Origin: Stentor roeselii
Lineage: Eukaryota > Ciliophora > Heterotrichea > Heterotrichida > Stentoridae
Direction: 5' to 3'
DNA: 64,000 nt
Assembly (NCBI GenBank): GCA_006503475.1
Contig: RSEH01000098.1
Location: 92,146-156,145, forward strand
Made by a program: the position numbers and the translations under genes
Shown: in pieces, positions 46,180 through 55,690 of the stretch
Layout of the letters: each line of letters begins with the position of its first letter
Numbering within the stretch: position 1 is the stretch's first letter
Notes under the pieces: model-generated
The model's input: only the letters and a program-made list of their open reading frames with translations
Told to the model about the DNA's origin: nothing
Database searches by the model: none

Positions 46180-49100
46180 CTAGTTGAAATCCTCATCATA
46201 TTCCTCTTCAACTCCTTGATTTTTCGTAAAAGGCGAGTTATCACTGATACCTTTATCAGATTCCTTCCTAAGAGTCCTCTCACGTGAGTCTTCACTAAGT
46301 TCATAATTTCCAGAGTCAAGCATGCTAACTTTTTTCTGATGTCCTTGTTCTTCTTCCTTTTCAACTCCATAATGATTAAGAATTTCTTCAAGTTCTTCAA
46401 TATGAACACAAACTTCTTCAGCCTGGTCAAACTGAAGAGCTTCCAACAAGACCATCACATGTTCTTCGTCCATCTCTTCAAGACCCATTCTTTGAAGTCC
46501 AGCGAAGAAGTTGTCAGGAGTGATGAGTCCAGCCTCGTCACATTCAAACACGTCAAACACGGTTCTATTGTTTTGAACAAGGATCTGCGCAATTATTCCC
46601 AAGTAATGCCGAGCTACTTTCGCCTTTTCTTCATCAGTCGCATCGTCTTCAGCCTGCTCTGTGTAAGCTTTGATGAAGTTCAAGTAAGGTACTTCATCTA
46701 GAATCATGTTATGAGAGTAAAATAAAAGTTGCATGTATTTTAACACCTTCTCTGGAAGTTTTATCTTTAGCTTTGAAAGGATCTTTTTAAATGATTGAAG
46801 AGAAATTGTACCTTGTGATGAAGGGTCTTGTTTTGAACAGGTTTCTAGAAGAATTTCTCGGTTTTTTGAAATTGTTTCACCGATTGTCTCGTCGATTTGT
46901 TCTTCTTCTTCTGGGGAATAAATTTCCCAGTTTTCAGTTAGGGTTATTAACTTTTCTTCTAAGGATTTCAAAGAAGTTTTACTTGATTCGCAGAGGGATG
47001 AGCAGAGAGATTTGCTTTCTTCGTCTGTGAATGATAGAGGAGGCGATTTTAGAACTAAAAGTAAGTCGGAACTGGATATCGACTTTTCTGCGGATTGAGA
47101 TTTGAAGAGAACTGAAAGAGCTTTTGAACGGGGAATTCGGTTTATTTGAAGACGCAGAGCTAGGTGTCGGAAGAGGGATGAAGGAGGGTTTGTTGGTTTT
47201 TTGTCGGATTTTTTGGATTTTGATGATTTTTTGGGTTTTTTTATTGGGTTTTGAATATCGTTTTCAGGGTTTTCTGATGTTTTCTCTGATTTTTCTGGGT
47301 TTGGAGGATTTTTCGGTTTTTCTGGAGAGTCGATGTTTTCCTTTTTGTTAGGATTTTTAGGGTGTTCATTTTTTGGGATTTCTTTTGGGGTTTGAGGTTT
47401 TAAGTCTTTTTCTGGTTTATCACTTGTTTCAATTGACTTGGTTTTATCATTTTTATCACTTTTATCACTTTTTTCTATTTTATCAATTTTTTCAATTTTT
47501 TCTTTCTTATCACTTTTTTCTATCTTTTCCCCTTTTTCATGTTTTTCTCCTTTGTCAACCTTTGCATCTTCAACAGATTCTCGAAACCCAGAAGGTTTTT
47601 TTGAATGTTTTTCTTCATTTTCCAGATCCGATTCTTTTAGTTGATTATCATCAAAATATTGATCCTCATCATCTGAGTAATCATCAGAGTTTTTATCGCT
47701 TTTTTTCGATTTTTCATCATTAAAAGTTTCCTGTTTAACCTTAGAATCAGAAATAAGAGGCTGTGCTGGAAGAACCAGATCCTTTATTTTAACTTCTTCA
47801 AAATCTTCAAAATTTTCATCATAATGGTCGGATTCACTTGATTCCTTCATTTTTTTCGGTGTTTCTCGACTTTTACTGAATTTTTCGCTTGATTTTTCAC
47901 TTGAAGAAGACTCGTCAAGTAATTCCAGTTGTTGGCTTAACTTAGGAATTTCTGTCTTTCTTGGAAGATTTTCTTCAGATTTATTCTGAGTTTGAGGAGC
48001 ATCCTTGTTATTGACGTTGTTTTCCTTCAGGTTTTTACTCAGATTTTCATTTGCTGGAGACTTGAACTCATTTCCAGGGTCCTTTATTTTTTCATCCTTT
48101 TTCTTTTCTTCTGAAAAATCTTTTTTGTTGATCATTTTGCTTTCCTGGAGAAATTTAATCTGCCTATTCTTTTCCTCATTTTCACAAATAAGGTCCTTAA
48201 CCTTCCCTTCAGAATTATTGATTTTGGCATAAGCTTCATTTAAATTCCTTTTAATTTTATTCATTTCCTCTTTAAAACTCGCTTCTTTCTGAGCCAATTC
48301 CCTAGAAAACTGTTCCGCTTTACTCTTAAGTTTAATATTTTCCCCTTTCAAAAAAGCAACTTCATTTTTTTTCACAATATTTTTCTTTTTATCCTTTTCA
48401 ATTTCTTTAACTTTTGCTTTAAGTTTAGAGTTTTCCTGATTAGCCAGATTCAAAGCGATAGAAAGTTCTTCAATTTCCTTTTTAACAGCACTTGTATTAA
48501 AAGTGCCTTGCATGCTTTTCTCATTATCAATTCCTTGACTCATAGGAGGAGTATTTCTTTGTCTCATGATTTCTTCCAAGTGATGTCTAAGTCGAGTGCA
48601 TTCATCGATATAAGCCTGGACCTCAAGTTCTATTTCATTCAACTTGGTCGATTTGATATTTTTCCTTAACCTATGAATTTCTTCATCTTTCACCGAAACT
48701 TCACATTTCAGTTCTTTAACAGCGCTTTTTAAGTTATTAATCATATGGGCTGGTTTCGAAAACTGTGAAGTCTCAGTAGTGTCTTCTTTTTTCGCAAGTT
48801 CTCGCTCGACTTGTGCGACTTTTGTTCGGAGTTTTAAAATCTCTTGTAAAAGGTTGTTGTTTTTCAGCTTTAAAGCCATGTTTTCCTCATACAACCGCTC
48901 TTTGTCCATTGTTATTCGACGCGGCTTGAGCCGCGTCAGGACTGAGGAGTCGACAAGGTTTTTTGTTTGGTTTCGCTTTAAGTTTATTGGAGGGTGCTTC
49001 GGATGGGCCGAACGCTTTTGTTTTAAAAGGTCTGATGCCTTCGCGCTTGATGGCCGGAAGGATCTTGTTGGAAGGTTGAGCTTTTCGAATAGGACCTCGT

Positions 49101-49191
49101 CTTCTGCATTCGAGTCTTCATCTTTTTTACCTGTCAATGCCGGCTTTTGATCCAGTTTCCTGTTTAAGTTTTACATTTGAGGAAAGGACAT
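46180..49191 (-). CDS. Large coiled-coil EF-hand-like protein
   Basis: Coding is complement(join(46180..49159,49175..49191)), 998 aa, starting MSFPQMKLDQKPALTG. Coiled coils cover about 90-360, including a stretch (EIHRLRKNIKSTKLNEIE then CTRLRHHLEE) reminiscent of the IQCE family. A Lys/Glu/Asp/Ser-rich disordered region covers about 380-690 with tandem K-x-E/D-K units. The C-terminal 280 residues are helical with EF-hand-like pairs (FDVFECDEAGLITPDNF), though loop residues are imperfect. A ciliary or basal-body role is plausible only by analogy. The unspliced frame has no ATG; the 15-nt intron supplies it. Confidence 0.8.
47440..47550 (-). repeat. Tandem Lys/Glu/Asp codon repeats inside the coiled-coil gene
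   Basis: About 110 bp of degenerate 9-15-nt units encoding GEKxEK, SDKxEK and IDKIEK. On the + strand this reads as repeated ttatcactttt / tcaatttttt. It is coding and keeps frame. Such repeats often vary in length between strains. Confidence 0.7.
49160..49174 (-). other. 15-nt intron splitting a Met codon
   Basis: On the minus strand: gtaaaacttaaacag. Phase 2, between AT and G of codon 6. A at position 10. Unspliced reading gives ATG-TAA. Splicing joins exon 1 (17 nt, MSFPQ) to the long frame. Confidence 0.78.
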
Positions 49192-49728
49192 TGTTTATAG
49201 ACCTGTTTGAATACTGTTGAAAAATATTGGAAGTGAAGAGAGAAGATGAAGGTTTGGGAGATTTGGAGTTTGAAAGGATTTTTAAGAGGAGGGTTTTTTG
49301 GAAGAGTTGAGGAAATTTTATTGGGTTGAGGAGTTTGGAATTTTTTATTTGGGATAAGGGAAGTGTTGGATTTTATTTGGGTAATTTTAGAATTTTTAGT
49401 GGTTTGGGATTATTGGGTCAGTTGTACTTCGATTTTAAGTTAATTGGAAATGAATTGCAGGTAAATTTGGATTAAGAGATTTAGAGTTTTGAGAATTTTG
49501 AAAGTTTTGTTAATAAGTTGAAATGATGTAAGTATTTCGAGCGTATGGAAATATTCCAAAGATAACTTATTATATTTCCTATTGTTTATTTTATACTCAA
49601 TTCTTAAATTGAGATGAAGAGATTGAGAATTTTAATAATTTTGAAAGTTGAACTACAAAGTTAAAATCATATAAGTATTTCAAACATACGAAAATATTCC
49701 AAAGATAACTTATAATATTTCCTACTCT
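49192..49728. other. Spacer with strongly G/T-rich block
   Basis: 537 bp between two minus-strand genes. The part 49200-49480 is very poor in C on the + strand; the rest includes the duplicated block described separately. No open frame of note and no RNA gene seen. Confidence 0.55.
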
Positions 49729-49748
49729 TTATTCTATTCTCAATTTTA
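49496..49748 (-). repeat. Direct duplication of a gene's 3' end (two copies of about 110 bp)
   Basis: Copies at 49496..49605 and 49639..49748, offset 143 bp, share blocks such as aatattccaaagataactta and taagtatttc. The right copy contains the last codons and stop of the gene at 49729..50271; the left copy is a diverged, noncoding duplicate. Probably a tandem duplication of the 3' region. Confidence 0.83.
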
Positions 49749-50271
49749 TTCCTAGATTTTTTATCATTTCAGCAGTTTTCTGAAAACTTTCTTCAGAAGT
49801 GATTTTTCCTCGAATGACCTGAGCAGTGTAATTTTCTTCTTCAAGTCCTTCAAATTGAACCCCAATAACTTTTTCCTGTCTTTCCATAAGATTTTCCTTA
49901 TCCACCACTTGAAGTGCAGAAGGACTAATACAAAAAACAGTATCCCCACTCTCTTTTTGCAAATCATTCCAAATCTTTCCCCATTTTTGCAAGTCATTCA
50001 TTCTAAAGTCCATCAAAAACGAGCTATTTCGTGTAAAGTTCAAATTTAAAGCCACTGAAAATCTCTTTAAAATAAAATAAAACCTTTCATGGTCAATTTT
50101 TCCCTGTTCAATCGATTTTTCCAGGTTTTTACGAATAAATTGATAAGATCTAGAAAGAGCCTCTTCCTCAAAGTCAATCATTTTCGCATGAAATTTTCCA
50201 GATTTCGCTAAAATCATAGAAATCTTTGTTGAAATCTCTCCAGAGCCAATCACGCTGACCAGTCCTTTCAT
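49729..50271 (-). CDS. Short 3-hydroxyacyl-CoA dehydrogenase NAD-domain-like protein
   Basis: 180 aa. It follows the 3HCDH N-terminal domain: a Rossmann start VSVIGSGEISTKISMILAKS, then DFEEEALSRSY, a central part with ISPSALQ, and the family ending VIGVQFEG..., VIRGKITSEES and LGIKLRI. The C-terminal catalytic domain is absent, the glycine motif is degenerate (GSGEIS for GAGTMG), and the domain is slightly compressed. It is probably a non-enzymatic relative or a reduced paralogue. The start context is TATAAATG, 41 bp from the divergent ribosomal-protein start. Confidence 0.7.
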   Translation of the reverse strand: MKGLVSVIGSGEISTKISMILAKSGKFHAKMIDFEEEALSRSYQFIRKNLEKSIEQGKIDHERFYFILKRFSVALNLNFTRNSSFLMDFRMNDLQKWGKIWNDLQKESGDTVFCISPSALQVVDKENLMERQEKVIGVQFEGLEEENYTAQVIRGKITSEESFQKTAEMIKNLGIKLRIE

Positions 50272-50312
50272 TTATAGGCTTGAAAGAAGGCCATTTATAA
50301 TCTCAGCCACAA

Positions 50313-50780
50313 ATGGCCTCCTTGGTAGTCACAGAAGAAAAGAACTTCAACCACATTCTTCGTATCATGAACACGAACATCAAGGGAAAACAAAAAGTTA
50401 TGTTCGCGCTCACGGGAATTAAGGGAATCGGCAGAAGGTTCTCTAATCTGATCCTCAAGCGGGCCGGAGTGGATTTGACCAAACGAGCTGGAGAACTCAC
50501 AGAAGATGAGATCAATAAAATTGTGACTATCGTACAGAACCCCTTGGAACATCAGATTCCTCAGTGGTTCTTGAATAGACAAGTTGATATCACTACTGGA
50601 GTTTCGAGTCATTTGGCAGCCAACAACTTAGACGCGAAGTTGAGAGAAGACTTAGAAAGAATGAAGAAAATGATGCTTCATCGAGGACTCAGGCACTGGT
50701 GGGGCGTGAAGGTGAGAGGTCAGAAGACCAAGACGACAGGCAGAAAAGGAAAGACTGTCGGTGTGTCGAAGAAGAAGTAA
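50313..50780 (+). CDS. RPS18: Cytosolic ribosomal protein uS13 (S18)
   Basis: 155 aa, full length for the family. The sequence shows the uS13 helix-two-turn-helix ([17 protein letters not shown], about 32-48) and the conserved tail [15 protein letters not shown]...[13 protein letters not shown]. It sits at the head of the 40S subunit, contacting the 60S and the P-site tRNA. Codon use is G/C-richer than its neighbours, as expected for a highly expressed gene. The convergent zinc-finger gene ends 7 bp away. Confidence 0.97.
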   Translation: MASLVVTEEKNFNHILRIMNTNIKGKQKVMFALTGIKGIGRRFSNLILKRAGVDLTKRAGELTEDEINKIVTIVQNPLEHQIPQWFLNRQVDITTGVSSHLAANNLDAKLREDLERMKKMMLHRGLRHWWGVKVRGQKTKTTGRKGKTVGVSKKK

Positions 50781-50787
50781 GCTTAGA

Positions 50788-51030
50788 TTATTTATTAGTT
50801 CTGAGACCTGCAGCTGTATACAGCTTATCTAGAAATTTCCTTTTCAAGTACCTCAAAAACTGCCGCTGTTCAGACGATTCGATGAATTCCCAGTCAGATT
50901 GACTGGGCCCTGAAGAACTAAAAGATTGGTAATATTGTCCTTTGTTCTTTTTATGAATTTCACTTAAACGATGATACTTTCTACGTTCATTGATCATTTT
51001 GTTGCAGTGGTCACAGAAATATTTTACCAT
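50788..51030 (-). CDS. U1-type (matrin) zinc-finger protein
   Basis: 80 aa. The N-terminus VKYFCDHCNKMINERRKYHR...H (about 2-26) followed by YYQSF resembles the U1-C/ZMAT5 zinc finger, which has YCDYC...H...H...YY. U1-C and ZMAT5 are snRNP proteins, so a splicing-related role is plausible. The protein is shorter than U1-C and lacks its Pro/Met-rich tail; its end is a basic helix. In a genome with 15-nt introns a divergent snRNP protein would be of interest, but the assignment rests on the finger alone. Confidence 0.7.
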   Translation of the reverse strand: MVKYFCDHCNKMINERRKYHRLSEIHKKNKGQYYQSFSSSGPSQSDWEFIESSEQRQFLRYLKRKFLDKLYTAAGLRTNK

Positions 51031-51045
51031 CGTTTTTTAAGCTAG

Positions 51046-53121
51046 CTAAAATATTAAGTCTTGGAAGATGTTCTTGAATTCTTCATTTTTTGTTGAGAAT
51101 TTTTGGAAGGAGGATAGTGATGGGAAGGTTTTTTTAGAGGTGAGGGTTTTGTAGTTGAAAGTTATCACATTTCCTGAATTGGATAAACAGAGTAATATAT
51201 TTGGGTTATTTGAAAATCTGATGTTTCTGGGAGATTCTAAAAAGGTGGTATTTATAAGTCTTTGAACTAGATTTTTAATGTCAATAATAATTAGTGTATT
51301 AAATACGCTCATAAGAAGTAGTTTTTTGCAGTTTGATACACTTACTGAATAAATATTGTTGAAGTTGGAATCTATATTGAATATAGGCTGTTTTGTATTA
51401 AAATCTAGGATTTTTACTGAATTTCTTGAGAAGGATATGACTAAAGTACTGTCATTATTCCAAGAAGTACCGATAATCGCTTCGGTGTAAAGCTTTGAAT
51501 CCATTAAAACTCGATTTGAACTGAGTTCCCAAATTCTTAAATTTCCTTCTGAGGATCCAGCTAGTAAGTATTTACAACAGTTTGATAGAAATATACTAGT
51601 AAAGTGATAAGGTGGGTTAGTTTCAATACTTTTATAAATTTTCCTTTTTGAAACGTCCCAAAAAGAAATAGATGAATCATAACTTACAAATACAATGAAA
51701 CTTTTATCTGAAGCAAGAGCAAGTAATTGATTGATGAAACATTTACTGTAGAGCAATTTTGCTTCATTATTATCTTTTTTCTGAGGACTATTTAGGTGAA
51801 ATACAGTAATTTTGAATGGATCTGTAACAAATAATTTTGTAAAATCATTTAAAATTTCAACACTCTGAACAAATAAATCATTTTTTGTTAATGTAAATAT
51901 AATTTCACAAGACTCAAATAAGAAAATATTTAACAAGTCATTAAAATAGCAAGCAACAAAGTATTTATTGTTTTCAGAAGTATTTACAAACAAGCATTTT
52001 GAAGTTGAAATATTAATAGCAGCTATTTTCTCACAGGAAGAGGAATCAATTAGAACTAATGATCCATCTTCAAAACCTAAAAAAGTAACAACTTCGTTTC
52101 CGCTCATATGAAAACAACAAATCTTTGAAGGATATTCAATGATTTTTGAAGGACTATCATAGAAGATCTCAAGTTTTAATTTTAAGTCATAGACCAGTAG
52201 TTTTTTTTCATAACAATTGAAAAACTTCTGGCTTCTAAAACTAAATCTTGATAAAGAATACTTCATAAAGATGATTAAACTGTAAACTATTTCATATGAT
52301 TTTAAATCCCAAACCTTGATTGTACCGAGATTGTCAGCACTAAAGGCCATCGAGTCTTTTTCGTCAATTTTGATGCAATTCACAGGGATTTTATGAAAGA
52401 TTAAGACTTTAAAAGCTTTTCTTTCTTTGAAATCCCATAAAATAATTTTGCAGTCTAAAGCTGCTGATATAATCGAATCGGACTTTTTGGTACTTGCCAA
52501 ACAAGTGACAGCAGAATTATGTTTAAACAAGCAAGCTATATTTTGATAAGATTGAATATCCCATATTCGAACCACCGTATCTAAACCACCGGTTATAAGG
52601 AATTTTTGATCACTTGTCAGAGTGAGACAAGTTGTTTTTCCGACATAAGAAGATAAAAATGATTTTTTTATAAGAAATCGATTTGCGTCTGTGTCAAGCA
52701 TCAAAGTTGTAGAATAGTATTTTTCGATTCCTTTCATTGAATCAGCTTCAAGATGAAATTTCTTTTTTCTTACACTTTGGATGAAAACTTTGTCAATCTT
52801 TTCAAGTTTAGTCTTAATCAGCAAAGACTTTAAATTTAAAATGATAGAATCTACCCTGTTTAGAGCCTGGGCACAGAGAGACTTTACTTTTTGCTGGATT
52901 TCCAAAGTTTGATTCAAAATATTAGTCCTGGTTAAATATAGATGATTTAACTTGTCGTGAATAGAATTCAGAGCTTTTGGATTTATTTTTACACAGAATT
53001 TGTCGATTTTATGTGTTGCTTTTGATGAAAGATGATTCCATAAGTGTAGCTTGCACATAAGAGCTTCTGAACATGAGCAAGAATACTCTGGGTTTCTATT
53101 GCATTTAAAACAATTATGCAT
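51046..53121 (-). CDS. Zinc-binding coiled-coil WD40 protein, tandem family copy A
   Basis: 691 aa. The N-terminus has Cys4, Cys7, Cys15, Cys17, Cys23, His26, His30 and His37, a B-box-like pattern that could bind two zinc ions. A coiled coil lies at about 50-110. WD40 blades fill about 155-660 (first: ITGGLDTVVRIWDI) and probably form two propellers. The tail F-S-x4-E-F-K-x-IF-x-DLI is shared with copies B and D. Architecture resembles TRIM-like scaffolds without a RING. Coding is more AT-rich than in the left part of the window. Start context is TATAAATG. Confidence 0.85.
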   Translation of the reverse strand: MHNCFKCNRNPEYSCSCSEALMCKLHLWNHLSSKATHKIDKFCVKINPKALNSIHDKLNHLYLTRTNILNQTLEIQQKVKSLCAQALNRVDSIILNLKSLLIKTKLEKIDKVFIQSVRKKKFHLEADSMKGIEKYYSTTLMLDTDANRFLIKKSFLSSYVGKTTCLTLTSDQKFLITGGLDTVVRIWDIQSYQNIACLFKHNSAVTCLASTKKSDSIISAALDCKIILWDFKERKAFKVLIFHKIPVNCIKIDEKDSMAFSADNLGTIKVWDLKSYEIVYSLIIFMKYSLSRFSFRSQKFFNCYEKKLLVYDLKLKLEIFYDSPSKIIEYPSKICCFHMSGNEVVTFLGFEDGSLVLIDSSSCEKIAAINISTSKCLFVNTSENNKYFVACYFNDLLNIFLFESCEIIFTLTKNDLFVQSVEILNDFTKLFVTDPFKITVFHLNSPQKKDNNEAKLLYSKCFINQLLALASDKSFIVFVSYDSSISFWDVSKRKIYKSIETNPPYHFTSIFLSNCCKYLLAGSSEGNLRIWELSSNRVLMDSKLYTEAIIGTSWNNDSTLVISFSRNSVKILDFNTKQPIFNIDSNFNNIYSVSVSNCKKLLLMSVFNTLIIIDIKNLVQRLINTTFLESPRNIRFSNNPNILLCLSNSGNVITFNYKTLTSKKTFPSLSSFQKFSTKNEEFKNIFQDLIF

Positions 53122-53650
53122 TTATAAGTTTATTGAGATTAGTTATTAGTATTATTGGATAATTACTTGATTTTTGTTTATTAGCATAAGGATATAATTA
53201 TGAAGTTGATTGCATGAGTTATTAGTCATACAAAGATTAAATAAAGGTTTGATATTTAATTAGGCACTTAATTTTTATGGATTCTTATTCAATTTACTTT
53301 AGCTATGATAAATTATTAAAAATTTCTTTTATATTCTTCAATAACTAAATCTTAGGAATTTATGATGGCAGAAGAGATCATTTATTTTTTATTTATAACA
53401 TACTTAATGATTCTGAATATCTATAAAGTTTTCCTTCTATAAATAAATTATTGTAATTAAATTAATCCAAAAAAAGAGAATTTACTATCAATGAAATAAA
53501 TTTACTTAGTTATCTCAACCTCAAATAATCTACAAGTAGCCCACATCATATTTTTGATGAATCTCAAATAATTAAAGCAATGTCTTAGTTAATTTTATAT
53601 CTAAAATAAGTGTTTCTGATAGTTTTATAAGAAAATATTGTTAAACTAAT
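53122..53650. other. Spacer between tandem family copies A and B
   Basis: 529 bp, very A/T-rich. No open frame, relic of the family, or repeat visible. Presumably holds the promoter of copy A and the 3' region of copy B. Confidence 0.55.
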
Positions 53651-55690
53651 CTAAATTATAATCTCTTTGAAAATGCCTTTGAATTCATCTGTTTTGAGAG
53701 AGAATCTTATGAATCCATTTAAAAATTTAAATCTCTTGAGTAATTGACTGGTTTGAATATCAAAAACATAAACTTCTTTGATTTTAGTCAGGCAAATTAT
53801 TTTCTCTGCATTTCTTGAAAATTGGATAATATCAAATAATGCAATTATACATGATTGAATGGATTTGGTCGTGTTTTCATCCAAATCTTTTATAATTATT
53901 TCCTTGATTATTATACTGTAAGCAATTAATCTTCCACAGTCTGATAAGGCTAAACTTTCAACATTTGAATAATCATCTTTGAATGTTTTTATCAATTTTC
54001 TATTTTCCATGTCCCAAACAAACAATTCTATATTTGAAAGTGATATAGCTATTTGTACATTCTCTGCTAAAGATACATATCGAATATTAGAAGTATGGCC
54101 TTTAAATTCTATAATTGTTTTAGAAGATTCATTATCCCACAATCTTAATATATAATCAGATGATCCTGTAAGTAAAAATTTGTTGCACCTTGAAATAGAT
54201 AAACATTGAGCAAAAACTCCACTAGGAAGATAGAGCTTTTTGACTATCATTTTTTTTTTAACACTCCAAATACTAAATGCAAAATCCTGACTAGCATAAG
54301 CGATAAATTTATTGTCTGATGAAAATCGTGGTGATTTATAAAATAAGGCTTGAGATAATGACTCTTTTATTATAAATGAATTAAGATCAATTTTTAGTAT
54401 GCCTAGAAAATCTGAGAATATCGCAGATGTTAAATTATTGAAAATTTCAATTCTATTAAAATCAGTTACCATTTCTAAACTTCTAACAGTTTCACAATTT
54501 TCAACTGAATAGATGAACAAGAATTTATTGATATGAGCTGAAATAAAGTATTTATCATTCTTTGATGAATTCAAATACTTGCACTCTGAATTACTTTGTT
54601 TAAAAACTTGTATTTGACTACAAGTATTAGGATCTAAAAGAACTACTGAGCCATCATTAAGTCCAGCCAATGCATATAATTCATTATTGAACAAATGAAA
54701 GCAATTTATTTGCGAAGTTGAGGAATAAGATTTCTCAAATTTTGAACTATGATAAAGGACTGAAATTTTTTTACTCTCAATTTTAAAAAACTTGGAATGT
54801 AAGAATGAATAATAGGATAAAGAATTAGGATCGGTACGGGAGAGATGAAAAATCATTTCATATGACTTCAAGCTCCAGACATTGACATTTCCTAAATTAT
54901 CTGAACTGAAGGCTTTCGATTCATTTTGATCAATTTTCAGGAAAACAACACTGTAATCATGGAATTTCAATACTTTTATAACTTTATTTTCTTTGAATTT
55001 CCATAAAACTATGAGTTTATCATATCCACCTGAAGCTATCAAGTCTGATTTTGAACTTGAAGCAACACTGTAAATTTCTGATTTATGTTTGAATAAACAA
55101 ATTGTATTTTTCATAGTTTCTATATCCCAAACTCTTAACACAGCATCCAATCCACCACTAATAACAAATTTTTCATCATTTGCTAGAGTGATGCATCTAA
55201 TATTTCCTACTACATTATTCAAATATGATCTTTTGATAAGAGATTTGTTTAATTCTTCATAACTTTTTAAAAAATCATCAGAATAATAAGTTTGTATACT
55301 TGTCATTGAATTCGAATCAAGTCTACACTCATCAATTTTGATCCTATTAAAAAAATTTTTATCAATTTTCGCAAAAGTTCCTTTTCTTACAATTTTCTTC
55401 AATTTCGTTATTATAAAATCTAGTTTATTTAAAGATTGACTACAAAGTTTCTTGATCTGGTCTTGTATTTTAAAAGTTTGATTTAAGATTTCTGATTTTT
55501 TGTTAATCAAAAGCTCTATCTTTTTTTCTATCGATTGTAAATCTTTTTTACTAATCTCACGATACCCCTTTGATATATCGTGACCTTGGCTCTTTGAAAG
55601 ATGAGTCCATAGATGAATTTTGCACATGCTAATTTTAAAGCAAGAACAAAAGTATTCTGATTCTCTTGAACAGATAAAGCATTTAATCAT
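53651..55690 (-). CDS. Zinc-binding coiled-coil WD40 protein, tandem family copy B
   Basis: 679 aa. All eight Cys/His residues sit at the same positions as in copy A (C4, C7, C15, C17, C23, H26, H30, H37). The coiled coil (about 50-110), first blade (ISGGLDAVLRVWDI) and C-terminal tail (EFKGIFKEIII) also align. Identity to copy A is moderate and spread evenly, so the duplication is not recent. The frame is intact over 2,040 bp, which argues for selection. Codon use is strongly A/T-ending. No RING is present, so ligase activity is not suggested. Confidence 0.85.
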   Translation of the reverse strand: MIKCFICSRESEYFCSCFKISMCKIHLWTHLSKSQGHDISKGYREISKKDLQSIEKKIELLINKKSEILNQTFKIQDQIKKLCSQSLNKLDFIITKLKKIVRKGTFAKIDKNFFNRIKIDECRLDSNSMTSIQTYYSDDFLKSYEELNKSLIKRSYLNNVVGNIRCITLANDEKFVISGGLDAVLRVWDIETMKNTICLFKHKSEIYSVASSSKSDLIASGGYDKLIVLWKFKENKVIKVLKFHDYSVVFLKIDQNESKAFSSDNLGNVNVWSLKSYEMIFHLSRTDPNSLSYYSFLHSKFFKIESKKISVLYHSSKFEKSYSSTSQINCFHLFNNELYALAGLNDGSVVLLDPNTCSQIQVFKQSNSECKYLNSSKNDKYFISAHINKFLFIYSVENCETVRSLEMVTDFNRIEIFNNLTSAIFSDFLGILKIDLNSFIIKESLSQALFYKSPRFSSDNKFIAYASQDFAFSIWSVKKKMIVKKLYLPSGVFAQCLSISRCNKFLLTGSSDYILRLWDNESSKTIIEFKGHTSNIRYVSLAENVQIAISLSNIELFVWDMENRKLIKTFKDDYSNVESLALSDCGRLIAYSIIIKEIIIKDLDENTTKSIQSCIIALFDIIQFSRNAEKIICLTKIKEVYVFDIQTSQLLKRFKFLNGFIRFSLKTDEFKGIFKEIII

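Noticed and set aside
47373-47723. 116-codon Phe/Leu-rich + strand frame
   Set aside because: Complement of the Lys/Glu repeat region of the minus-strand coiled-coil gene; apparent membrane spans are an artefact of complementing Lys/Glu codons.
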